Shown here one piece after another: positions 8,760-16,718 of a DNA stretch of 64,000 nucleotides. The stretch comes from CAZUCE01 sp964619265 (GTDB taxonomy: Bacteria; Planctomycetota; UBA1135; GCA-002686595), in assembly GCA_964619265.1 (NCBI GenBank), contig CAZUCE010000004.1:124001-188000 (forward strand), written 5' to 3'. The notes under the pieces are model-generated. The model was not told the origin of the DNA and searched no databases. It was given only the letters and a program-made list of their open reading frames with translations. Positions within the stretch are counted from its first letter, which is position 1; every line of letters begins with the position of its first letter. The translations under genes were made by a program, and so were the position numbers.

Positions 8760-10754
8760 TCAGGAGTCCGAGGTTTTTTCGGCGGATTCGTCCGTGGAAC
8801 TCTGCTCGCCGGGCGCCGTGTAGCCGAGTTGCTCCAGGAAGTCGATCGTCTCGGCGGCGTCTTTTCGGGAGAGCCCCCAGCTCATCTCGGAGGAGGTCAG
8901 CAGGTGCCCGCGGAGTTCATCGATCAGCCTCTTGACGTCTTGCGGGCGCTCTTCAGCTAGGTCTCGGAACTCGCCGTCATCGGACCGAAGGTCGTACAGC
9001 CTCGCAAAGTGCTCTTGAATACGAACATCCCGAACGGTGTGCAGAGCGAAGCGTCCGTCGAACACACCGAACAGGTTCGCAGCAGATCCATCCCAGGTTC
9101 CGACTTCTGTCGAGGCAAAAGTCGTTCGCGGAGCTCCGCTCAGGTCCTGTAGCAGGTTGATGGGCCGAATGGCATGCTGGAGTTTTCCGCCGGCGAGCTG
9201 TGCCAGGGTGTCGGCGACATGACGATTGGAAACGACCTGCTCGATGCGTTGGCCCTTGGGGACGCCGGGCCCGGCCAAGATCAATGGAACGTGGACCAAG
9301 GAGTCGTTCACACTGGCCCCATGGTTGATGAGGTCGTGTTCGAGAAACTCCTCGCCGTGGTCGGTGGTAAAGGCGATCACGGTGTTTTCTAAGACACCCT
9401 GTTGGTCGAGCTGCTCCACGGTTTGCCCGAACCAATGGTCTGCGGTGCGTACGCAGGCCAGGTAACGGGCTTCCAGACGTTCGAGCGCCTGAGGCGACAC
9501 AATGTCGTCGAGCGGGAGATCTTCGTCCCGCTTCGAATTCTCGATTTTCCTCTTCCTTAGGGGATCCAGCCAATCACGGAGCTTGTCGGGTTGGCTCGCA
9601 TCGAGCTTCGGGTCGGGCTCGAGCGCGAAGGGCTCGTAGGCCTTGTAGGGGTAGTGGGTGTCGACCGTATGAACGTAGAGAAAGAAGGGCGAGGACCCAG
9701 TCGTGCGCAACCACTCAAGAGCGGGAGGGAGCAAATGCTCGGACTTGCGGAACTGTCCGTCCGACGGCGCGAAGGTCTCGAAGCCCTGTTGGAAGTTGCC
9801 TCGCAGGTCGATCAGCGGGTTTCCCACGAAACCGGCGGTCCGGTACCCGCTGGCACGCGCCCGCTCGGCAATCGTCTCCAGTCGTCCGTCTAGGTAGGCG
9901 GTCTTGGCGCCTTCGAGGCCGTGCTCGGCTGGAAGCAAGCCGGTCAGGAGCGAAGCGGTCGAGGGCCAAGTCCACGAGGCGGTGGAGTAAGCGTTTTCGA
10001 ACAGCAGGCCCCGGTCGGCCAAGCGTTGCAGGGCTGGCGTCTGTTCACCGGGGTGTCCGTAGGGCGACAATCGATCGCGGCGGAGCGTGTCGACGACGTA
10101 GAGCAGGAGATTCGGTTTGCCCGCGGCGACCGGGTCGCCTTCAACTTCCACCCAGCGTTCAAACCGCGGCTCCCCGAAGGCCAGCGTCGGTACTTCGAAG
10201 TCTTCTGGCAGCGGCCGGCCGGTTGGGGCGTCAACCAGCTCAACTTGGAAGCGCACCTCGTCCCCGGGTTCGACCAAGAACGGCTCTTCGTTCTCGTCGA
10301 GAACGGGTTCCCACAGATGCCCGCGGCGCCCGATGCGACTTCCAAGGGTGCGTTCCGAGCTCCAGACCTGTTCGCCTTCGATCGAAACGGAAAAACGAAC
10401 CGTCACGCGCGGAACTTCAGGCGGCCGACCATCGGGCGCGACCGACACGTTCAGCCGAAGCGGGCCGTCACCTTTCGGGGCCAGCACGCCCACGGCAGCG
10501 GGCGGCGACATGGCCCAGCCGACCTTGGAAACGGTCCGGTCCACGGATCGCCCGGCCGCCGACACCGGACGGCGCTTGACTCGATTGCGGGGAGATTCTT
10601 GGAGAACTCGCCACCGTTCTTCGCCGCTGAACAAGTCGTCGACAACCTTCCAGTAGCCGCCCTCTGCTTGCGAACCAGCGTCCGGCTCGGGCGCCACGGG
10701 TCCAGGGCTGCACGCAGGAAGGAGCAGAAGGAGGAGGCTGGTGGCGAAGCGCAA
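8760..10754 (-). CDS. Sulfatase-fold lipoprotein with Thr in place of the formylglycine residue
   Basis: A 664-aa protein. The start appears to be TTG at 10754, since no in-frame ATG lies nearby and this start gives a clean lipoprotein signal (MRFATSLLLLLLPAC). The alkaline-phosphatase/sulfatase fold begins near residue 220 with NLLLYVVDTLRRDRLSPYG. Where sulfatases carry C/S-x-P-S-R-x-x-L-L-T-G, this protein has T262-W-P-S-T-A-S-L-L-T-G. A later FTTDHGEEFLEH supplies the distal metal-binding D-H. The residue oxidised to formylglycine is absent. Thr is the nucleophile in some relatives, such as phosphoglycerol and phosphoethanolamine transferases. Residues 60-200 form an N-terminal beta-rich domain. 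I infer a hydrolase or phosphotransferase acting on envelope glycans or lipids, not a classical sulfatase. Confidence 0.8.
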   Translation of the reverse strand: MRFATSLLLLLLPACSPGPVAPEPDAGSQAEGGYWKVVDDLFSGEERWRVLQESPRNRVKRRPVSAAGRSVDRTVSKVGWAMSPPAAVGVLAPKGDGPLRLNVSVAPDGRPPEVPRVTVRFSVSIEGEQVWSSERTLGSRIGRRGHLWEPVLDENEEPFLVEPGDEVRFQVELVDAPTGRPLPEDFEVPTLAFGEPRFERWVEVEGDPVAAGKPNLLLYVVDTLRRDRLSPYGHPGEQTPALQRLADRGLLFENAYSTASWTWPSTASLLTGLLPAEHGLEGAKTAYLDGRLETIAERARASGYRTAGFVGNPLIDLRGNFQQGFETFAPSDGQFRKSEHLLPPALEWLRTTGSSPFFLYVHTVDTHYPYKAYEPFALEPDPKLDASQPDKLRDWLDPLRKRKIENSKRDEDLPLDDIVSPQALERLEARYLACVRTADHWFGQTVEQLDQQGVLENTVIAFTTDHGEEFLEHDLINHGASVNDSLVHVPLILAGPGVPKGQRIEQVVSNRHVADTLAQLAGGKLQHAIRPINLLQDLSGAPRTTFASTEVGTWDGSAANLFGVFDGRFALHTVRDVRIQEHFARLYDLRSDDGEFRDLAEERPQDVKRLIDELRGHLLTSSEMSWGLSRKDAAETIDFLEQLGYTAPGEQSSTDESAEKTSDS

Positions 10755-10829
10755 TGGATTGTGAGCAGGAAGGGGGTCGTGAGTCTGGATGATACGGCCC
10801 AGCCCGGAACCAGCGCTCGCCCCACGGAA

Positions 10830-11048
10830 TCACTTCCTCAAAAAGGCGAAGACGTTATACGTCCGAGCAAATCCAATCGAGCCTTCGACCCCGTAGAAAA
10901 CGAGTGCTTGTTGCCACCAAACCATCCAGATGGACGATGGCGAAGCCGCCCGCAACGAGAACGCTCCCAGCCAAATGGCGTCGAGCAAGAACAGGCGGCT
11001 GGCCAGACGAAACGTCACCTGAGCAGCGTACGGGTTGCCGAGCGACAT
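10830..11048 (-). CDS. Possible small membrane protein, 72 aa
   Basis: An ATG-started frame lies between the serine hydrolase stop and the sulfatase-like start on the same strand. It contains two hydrophobic segments (around RLASRLFLLDAIWLGAFSL and SIWMVWWQQALVFYGVEG) and ends in a basic tail. Composition is protein-like, with aromatic residues at the membrane borders. In-frame TGA lies 50 bp upstream of the ATG, so it cannot extend much. I recognise no family. If real, it would be the middle gene of a three-gene minus-strand run. It could also be a remnant of a longer membrane protein. Confidence 0.4.
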   Translation of the reverse strand: MSLGNPYAAQVTFRLASRLFLLDAIWLGAFSLRAASPSSIWMVWWQQALVFYGVEGSIGFARTYNVFAFLRK

Positions 11049-11126
11049 CCGGCTGCGCCGGCATCCGCTGGGCAGGTTGAGTCTGAGGTGCCGAGAGGCT
11101 CAGCAGGCTGACGACCAGGGCTTGTC

Positions 11127-12557
11127 TTAGAAGCACTCGAAGACGTCTTCGAGCAGGTCCTCCCTCCGGAAGAGCCGGTCGTCCTTGGTGCAGCCCAGTC
11201 TCAGAACGATCAGTTCTTGGCTTGGGAAGATGGCTAGCACTTGCCCCTCGAATCCGTCGGCCCAATAGAGATCCTCGGGGAGTTGGGCGAATCGGCGGCG
11301 TCCGTCCTTGCCGTGGTTGAGCCACCAGTGAAGTCCGTACTGGCCGCGGCGCGTAGCCGGCGCGGGCTCGACGGTCGCAGCGACCCAGCCTTCGGGGAAG
11401 ATCCGCTCGCCTTGCCAAACACCGTCTTGGGCGTAGAGCAAGCCAAAGCGCGCCCAGTCTCGGGCGGTGGCCCACAGGAATGAAGAGCCGACGAAAGTAC
11501 CGGAAGGGTCTAGCTCGAAGACCGCACTGCGCATGCCGAGGGGTCCGAACAGAGCTTCCCGCGGAAACTTCCAGTAGTCCACGTCGTGCTCGAAGCTCTG
11601 GCGCAGAACCTGGCTCAAGATGTTCGAGGTGCCACTGGAGTAGTTCCAGGTAGCGCCCGGCTCGTCCACCGCCGGCTGCTGCGAGGCAAGCGCCGCGGTG
11701 TCGGGAGCCCCAAACAGCATCCTGGCGGGATCCCCATTCGCGTCGGTGTAGGACTCCTCCCAGCGGAGTCCGGGCTCCATGCGCAACAGGTCCAACAGCG
11801 AAATTTGAGAGCGCAGATCGTCGGCCTCTTTCCACTCTGGCAGAAGGCGCGTCTGCTCGAGTTCAAGCCCCTCTTGCTTTATCCGGATCCCGATGAGCGC
11901 GCTGAGCACACTCTTCGTCATGGACCAACCTGCGAGCGGGGTGTCTGGACCGAAGCCCGGACCATAGCGTTCTCCGACCAACCGGCCCTGATGGAGAACG
12001 AGCAGCGCGCGGGTGCGGCGGTGGGCTTCGATACCTTCTTCGCGATTGGGCGCGATGTGGCGCTCAAGCACCTCATGGAGGGCTTCGCGGTCGAAGGCTT
12101 GCTGCTCTTCGTCGGATTCGGCGGGCGCATCGCCGACTGGCCAGGGCTCCTCCGCCAGACCCTCGGGAAACGCAGGTAACTCGGGAAGCCGCTGGAGGGT
12201 CTCCGCCTCGGGCCCGTCGCGCAATAAGGTCACTCCAAAGCCTGGTCGCAACACGGCGCGCCAGCGGGCGCCGAGAATCTCCATCTGTACCTCTCCGGCT
12301 TCGAGGTCGATTTGCGGACTCAGGAACGGAGCTAGGAACAGGTCTAGCTGGGTTTCGGGGGCAAACTCCTCGGCAAGCACCGACTCAAGCGACCGGCCCG
12401 CCACCAAGAGGGTCGATCCGATTCGCTTGGCGGCGTAGGCCGCTCCAGGGTCAGCCAGTTGGCGCAAGGCGTCCAGGTCCTGCGCCCCGGCGCAGGGGGC
12501 GAATGAAAAAGACCACGCCGTTAGGAGCAAACCGGTTTGGGGGAGGAATCGGATCAT
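11127..12557 (-). CDS. Exported serine hydrolase, class C beta-lactamase / 6-aminohexanoate-dimer-hydrolase fold
   Basis: A 476-aa protein with an N-terminal signal peptide (MIRFLPQTGLLLTAWSFSF...CAGAQ). The penicillin-binding fold shows S212-M-T-K215 (SxxK nucleophile and general base) in PLAGWSMTKSVLSALIGIRI, and Y306-S-S in TWNYSSGTSNILSQVL. The third motif is replaced by a DGFEGQ-type segment, as in NylB-like esterases and amidases, rather than KTG. An extra 150-residue N-terminal region precedes the catalytic domain. It probably hydrolyses an ester or amide in the periplasm; beta-lactam resistance is not implied. It is upstream of a small putative membrane ORF and a sulfatase-like gene on the same strand. 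Confidence 0.85.
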   Translation of the reverse strand: MIRFLPQTGLLLTAWSFSFAPCAGAQDLDALRQLADPGAAYAAKRIGSTLLVAGRSLESVLAEEFAPETQLDLFLAPFLSPQIDLEAGEVQMEILGARWRAVLRPGFGVTLLRDGPEAETLQRLPELPAFPEGLAEEPWPVGDAPAESDEEQQAFDREALHEVLERHIAPNREEGIEAHRRTRALLVLHQGRLVGERYGPGFGPDTPLAGWSMTKSVLSALIGIRIKQEGLELEQTRLLPEWKEADDLRSQISLLDLLRMEPGLRWEESYTDANGDPARMLFGAPDTAALASQQPAVDEPGATWNYSSGTSNILSQVLRQSFEHDVDYWKFPREALFGPLGMRSAVFELDPSGTFVGSSFLWATARDWARFGLLYAQDGVWQGERIFPEGWVAATVEPAPATRRGQYGLHWWLNHGKDGRRRFAQLPEDLYWADGFEGQVLAIFPSQELIVLRLGCTKDDRLFRREDLLEDVFECF

Positions 12558-12637
12558 GATTCCAGTTTACCGGAACTTGCCCCAGGTCCCGCGGTTGGGC
12601 TCGTACGAAAGCAAGCGTCAGCCTAATCTCAGCTCCC

Positions 12638-13321
12638 ATGCGGGAGGCCGATCTGTACGCGCCGCTCAAGGCTCTTCTTGAGTCAAAGGGCTACGAGGTG
12701 AAGGGAGAGATCGGCCGGTGTGATGTGACCGCTGTGCGCGGAACGTCTGAGCCCCTGATCGTCGAATTGAAGCTTCGCTTGAACCTGCCGCTGTTGCTGC
12801 AAGCTGCGGACCGACTGGCACTGACATCCCGGGTCTACCTCGGTGTTCCGCTCTCCTGTTCCGTGCTGCGCAAGGACCGAGGGCGCTTGCTCAAACTTCT
12901 GCGAATGCTGGGGCTGGGTCTGATTTCGATCGACCCGAATCCCGTGGATGTAGGCGGATTCGGAGCCACGGCTGTTCTGCTGGATCCCGGTCCGTACACG
13001 CCGCGACGGTCTACCCAAAAAGCCGAGCGGCTTTTGACCGAGTTTCATGGGCGCGATGGGGATCCGGTCCTCGGAGGATCGGATCGTCGCACGGGCTTGA
13101 TGACGGCCTATCGCCAGCGGGCCCTCCGAATCGCCAAACACCTGTCGCTCAACGGGCCCGGGAAGGCCTCGGAAATCGCCACGGAAGTGGGGGAGCCCAA
13201 GGCCCGGGACATTCTCTATCGGAACGTCTATGGGTGGTTCGAGGGACACGGAGCGGGCCGCTACAGCCTGACCGACCCCGGCCGGGCGGGCTTGAAGCTC
13301 TGGCTCGACGACCCGGGCTGA
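12638..13321 (+). CDS. DUF2161 protein with PD-(D/E)xK nuclease-like fold
   Basis: A 227-aa cytosolic protein. The N-terminal half has the restriction-nuclease core: alpha helix, then G-R-C-D29-V-T-A on one strand and P-L-I-V-E43-L-K45 on the next, followed by a helix with QAADRL. This matches the D...ExK signature of the DUF2161 family as I remember it. The C-terminal part (from about residue 140) looks like a winged helix (KASEIATEVGEPKARDILYRNVYGWFE). Substrate and partner are unknown. The gene is divergent from the serine hydrolase (80 bp apart). No restriction-modification partner is adjacent, so a repair or stand-alone role is as likely as defence. Confidence 0.75.
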   Translation: MREADLYAPLKALLESKGYEVKGEIGRCDVTAVRGTSEPLIVELKLRLNLPLLLQAADRLALTSRVYLGVPLSCSVLRKDRGRLLKLLRMLGLGLISIDPNPVDVGGFGATAVLLDPGPYTPRRSTQKAERLLTEFHGRDGDPVLGGSDRRTGLMTAYRQRALRIAKHLSLNGPGKASEIATEVGEPKARDILYRNVYGWFEGHGAGRYSLTDPGRAGLKLWLDDPG

Positions 13322-13538
13322 CGGCGACCTGGGTTCTACCGCAGAAGTCTGGCCTACCCGGGCACGCTTCGGCGCAGGGCGCATGGAAAGGAAAAGGAGC
13401 GCAACGGGGCGTTGCAGCTGCGGATCAGGGGAGGCACGCACCCTTGACCTGTCGACCCTTGCCCCCGCCGTTGACCATGGTTCCCACGGTTCTTGACCCC
13501 GAAGGCGCCCAGCCTTTCAGGGGGTTGTTCACCCCGAG

Positions 13539-15230
13539 ATGCCCAGCAGCCGCGCGATGCTTTGGCCGGCCCAGCGGAGTTCGCTAGCGGTGCGGCACGT
13601 GCATGAGTCATCCCCGCTGGGACATGCGGCCCGTGATTCACAAGCAGAGGCCCTGTCCGCGTGCCCCTGGGAGGTCCTCGTCATCGGCACGGGGATGGGA
13701 GGGGCGATGCTCGGGCGCCGCCTGGCGGAAGCCGGCCACAGGGTGCTGATGCTCGAGAAGGGTCATGCGAACTTCGAGCGGGCCAGTGGAGCCCTGCCCT
13801 ACGACGACTTGGACCCGGAGCGCCGCTTGGAAAACGGTCTGTGGCCCAGGGTTTTGACCGGAACCGTCGACGGACGAAGTGTTGAATTGAACGCCACCGT
13901 GGGTTGCGGTGCTGGGGGGTCCACGCTGCTTTACGCGGCAGCTCTGGAAAGGCTCGAACGTCGCGATCTCGAATCCAGTGATTCGGGGCCCCGCTGGCCG
14001 ATCGACTACGAGGAACTGGCGCCCTACTACGAGGAGGCCGAGCGGCTATTCGGTGTGCGCGGCACCCGCGATCCCCTGTGCTCCGAGCCGTTTGCAAGTC
14101 CCAGCGCGCCCGCGTCGCTCAGCGAGTGCGATCAGTCGTTTCAGAAGGTCCTAGAGCGCAACGGCCGATCGCCCTATCAACTGCATGTCGCTTTCGGCGA
14201 CCGGCCAGGATGCGAGCAGTGCGCCGGCCGGATCTGTCTCGAGCAGTGCAAGCGCGACGCGCGGACCGTGGGCGTATGGCCGGCTCTACGCCATTCGAAT
14301 GCCCGGCTGCTGGATCGCTGCGAAGTCCTCAGGCTGGAATCGGACGGCGATCGAATCAAGGAGGTCGTTGCGCTCCGTGAAGGGCGAGAGCTACGCCTCC
14401 GCGCACGATTCGTGGTGATGGCAGCCGGCGCCTATCACTCTCCCGTTCTATTGCTGCGCTCGAAGGGACCGGGTGGTCCCGGAACCCTGGCCAATCGGTC
14501 GGATCAGGTCGGCCGCAACCTGATGTTCCACGTCTCAGATTTCATCGCGGTTTGGCCGAAGCGTCGAGGCGCGACGGCCGAAGCTCAAAAGTCACTGGCC
14601 TTCCGCGATCACTACCAGCACGAAGGCCGGCCGCTGGGCGCGGTCCAGTCCACGGGGATGTCCGCCGACTACGGCAACGTCTTGTTCCATCTGCGCAAGC
14701 AATTCGACGAGAGCCCCCTGCGTTCTCTTCGCCCTCTGCGCGCTGCTCTGCGCGTTCCAGCGAAGATCGCCACACGAGTCTTCGGCAAGGCCACGATCTT
14801 CGCCACCATCCAGGCGGACCTGCCCTACGGAGAAAACCGTGTTCTCCTCGATCCTGACGCCGCCGGCGGAATGCGGTTCGAATACACCGTACGGCCAGAA
14901 CTAAGAAGGCGAGTGGAGCTGTTCCGCCGGCTGGTCAAGCAGGCTTTCGCTCCCCTTTGGTCGTTCTTTCTGGGCGGGAACGTCAACCTCAATCACGGCC
15001 ATCCCTGCGGAACCCTCCGATTCGGAACCGACCCGAGGACGAGCGTCTTGGATCGCAACTGTCGCGCCCACGACGTCGAAAATCTGTATGTGGTCGACGG
15101 TTCGTTCATGCCGTCTAGCGGCGGCACGAATCCGAGCCTGACGATCGCCGCCAACTCGCTACGCGTCGCGGAGCGGATCGACGCGCGCCTTCGGAGCGAG
15201 TTGCCGAGCCGGGTGCGCACGGCGCGGTAG
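13539..15230 (+). CDS. GMC-family FAD-dependent oxidoreductase
   Basis: The frame encodes up to 563 aa. The first 50 residues are poorly conserved in style, and GTG 13590 is an alternative start. The FAD-binding motif GTGMGGAMLGRRLAEAGHRVLMLEKG follows immediately. The GMC signature region NATVGCGAGGSTLLYAAALERL, a Cys-rich middle (GCEQCAGRICLEQCKRDA) and the C-terminal GMC domain with NHGHPCGTLRFG, VVDGSFMPSSGGTNPSLTIAANS are all present. The His of HPCGT and the Asn of GTNPS are the usual catalytic pair. The likely reaction is FAD-linked oxidation of an alcohol, sugar or sterol. The four-Cys cluster is typical of cholesterol-oxidase/choline-dehydrogenase-like GMC subgroups of unknown substrate. 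It is convergent with the MFS gene. Confidence 0.85.
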   Translation: MPSSRAMLWPAQRSSLAVRHVHESSPLGHAARDSQAEALSACPWEVLVIGTGMGGAMLGRRLAEAGHRVLMLEKGHANFERASGALPYDDLDPERRLENGLWPRVLTGTVDGRSVELNATVGCGAGGSTLLYAAALERLERRDLESSDSGPRWPIDYEELAPYYEEAERLFGVRGTRDPLCSEPFASPSAPASLSECDQSFQKVLERNGRSPYQLHVAFGDRPGCEQCAGRICLEQCKRDARTVGVWPALRHSNARLLDRCEVLRLESDGDRIKEVVALREGRELRLRARFVVMAAGAYHSPVLLLRSKGPGGPGTLANRSDQVGRNLMFHVSDFIAVWPKRRGATAEAQKSLAFRDHYQHEGRPLGAVQSTGMSADYGNVLFHLRKQFDESPLRSLRPLRAALRVPAKIATRVFGKATIFATIQADLPYGENRVLLDPDAAGGMRFEYTVRPELRRRVELFRRLVKQAFAPLWSFFLGGNVNLNHGHPCGTLRFGTDPRTSVLDRNCRAHDVENLYVVDGSFMPSSGGTNPSLTIAANSLRVAERIDARLRSELPSRVRTAR

Positions 15231-15300
15231 GTCCGGGCCCCGGCGGCCAAGGAGTTGCTAGCAGTCTGCCGCGGGATTCCCCGTCCGTGGCGCTCGCGGA

Positions 15301-16596
15301 TCAGCCCGGTGGTGTCTGGCTCAGCAGCCGCTTGCGCATGCTCGAGCCAAGGCGCCACCACAGGGCGCCCATCAAAGCGATGAGGCCTGAGAACAGGGCG
15401 GTTAGGTACGCGATGGGCAGGCCGGCGTCGTAAAGCGCTCCGGACAGCAGCGCGAACATCGAAAACGACAGCGTCATGCTGAAGAAGTCGAGGGCGTGGA
15501 CGCGACCGCGGAAGCGATCGTCGACGGTTTGCTGCCAGAGGCTGGTGGAGGCAACCCAGATGGCGCCACCGCCGATGTGTGCGAGCCCGACAAAGACGGC
15601 TGCCAGAGGGAGTGAGTGGGTGAAGCCGAATCCGAGGTAGCAAAGGGGTGCGACGAGAAAGCCGGCGCGAATCGTTCTGAGCAGTTCGATCGGTTGGCTG
15701 CCGAGGAAGCGGCGGGCCAAGAAAGGACCGATGGCGGTGCCGATGCCGCGAGCAGCAAACAGAACGCCAAAGTTGCGGGCGAAGGTGCTTTCCCGGCCTT
15801 CTAGGACGGCTTGGGGTCCAGGCGCGCCGTAGCGTGTGCTGGCCGAAAGCGCGACGAGGACGAGCAGGCCGCCGGCGCCTCCCCAGAACGCTTTGGTGAG
15901 CAGGCCGGCCGCGATGCCGCGGCCGCGGGCGTGGGCGAGGCCGCGACGCATGTCGCGGAAGCTGAACAGATCGCGCCAGCAGAACGCTTCGTCCTGGCGA
16001 GGAGCCGGCGGCAGGCGGATCCAGGTGTAGAGCAACGCGCTGGTGAGGTAGGTGCTGGCATCGACCGCGAACGCGACGTCTGTTCCGAAGGCGCCGACGA
16101 GGAGGCCGCCGGCCAGGGCGCCGAGCGAGAGCATGACGCTCCAGGTGGCCGAACTGAGCGCGATCGCCGTGTGCAGATCGGCAGGCCGCACGGTGTTCGG
16201 TAGCGAGGCTTGGCGCGCGGCGTCGAAGAAGATGCCGAATCCGACCTGGGTTGCGATGAGGATCGGAACCAGCTTGAGGTCCGCGGCCGAATCGATGGCC
16301 AGGTAACCGAGCACCAGGAGGGCGCGGAAGAGATCCCCGCCGACAAGCAGGAGCTTGCGCGGCACGCGGTCGGCTACCGGTCCGGCGAACGGGCTCAGGA
16401 GAGTTGTGGGGAGCATGCGCAGGGCCTGCTCGATCCCGAACCACAGCCCGACGCCGATCCATGCGGCGCTGGCTCCTCCATAGCGGTCGATGATGGCCAG
16501 GGTCGCCACCTTGTTCAGCCAGTCTCCGCCCTGGCTGACCATCTGAGCCGTCCACAGCTTGGTGAACTCGGGGTTGCGGCGGAGGAAGAAGGTCAC
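15301..16596 (-). CDS. MFS transporter, DHA3/MFS_3-like
   Basis: A 431-aa membrane protein with about 12 hydrophobic segments, starting at GTG 16596. The opening FLRRNPEFTKLWTAQMVSQGGDWLNKVATLAIIDRYGG is characteristic of MFS_3-type (DHA3) efflux proteins. The A-loop-like motif GPVADRVPRKLLLVGGDLFRALLVLGYL lies between TM2 and TM3, and a duplicated copy (LARRFLGSQPIELLRTIRAGFLV) lies in the second half. It is likely a proton-coupled drug or metabolite exporter in the inner membrane. It is divergent from the sulfatase-like lipoprotein gene (about 120 bp between starts) and could share its promoter region. Confidence 0.85.
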   Translation of the reverse strand: MTFFLRRNPEFTKLWTAQMVSQGGDWLNKVATLAIIDRYGGASAAWIGVGLWFGIEQALRMLPTTLLSPFAGPVADRVPRKLLLVGGDLFRALLVLGYLAIDSAADLKLVPILIATQVGFGIFFDAARQASLPNTVRPADLHTAIALSSATWSVMLSLGALAGGLLVGAFGTDVAFAVDASTYLTSALLYTWIRLPPAPRQDEAFCWRDLFSFRDMRRGLAHARGRGIAAGLLTKAFWGGAGGLLVLVALSASTRYGAPGPQAVLEGRESTFARNFGVLFAARGIGTAIGPFLARRFLGSQPIELLRTIRAGFLVAPLCYLGFGFTHSLPLAAVFVGLAHIGGGAIWVASTSLWQQTVDDRFRGRVHALDFFSMTLSFSMFALLSGALYDAGLPIAYLTALFSGLIALMGALWWRLGSSMRKRLLSQTPPG

Positions 16597-16718
16597 GGAG
16601 CCCGATCTGAGTGTTCGTACTCAGGCCTCTCGGGGAACAGCATGCTGGCACCCAAGTGGGGATCCTCCAAGAGCTGAAAGCCGTCCTTCCTGATCGCTCG
16701 GCTGCTAGGCTCGCTGGT

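Noticed and set aside
10855..11835. 326-aa minus-strand ORF overlapping the serine hydrolase
   Set aside because: Arg/Ala/Gly-rich shadow of the well-supported hydrolase frame.
11127..12557. Antibiotic-resistance beta-lactamase
   Set aside because: The fold is shared, but the third motif is not KTG and the NylB/esterase-like features fit better.
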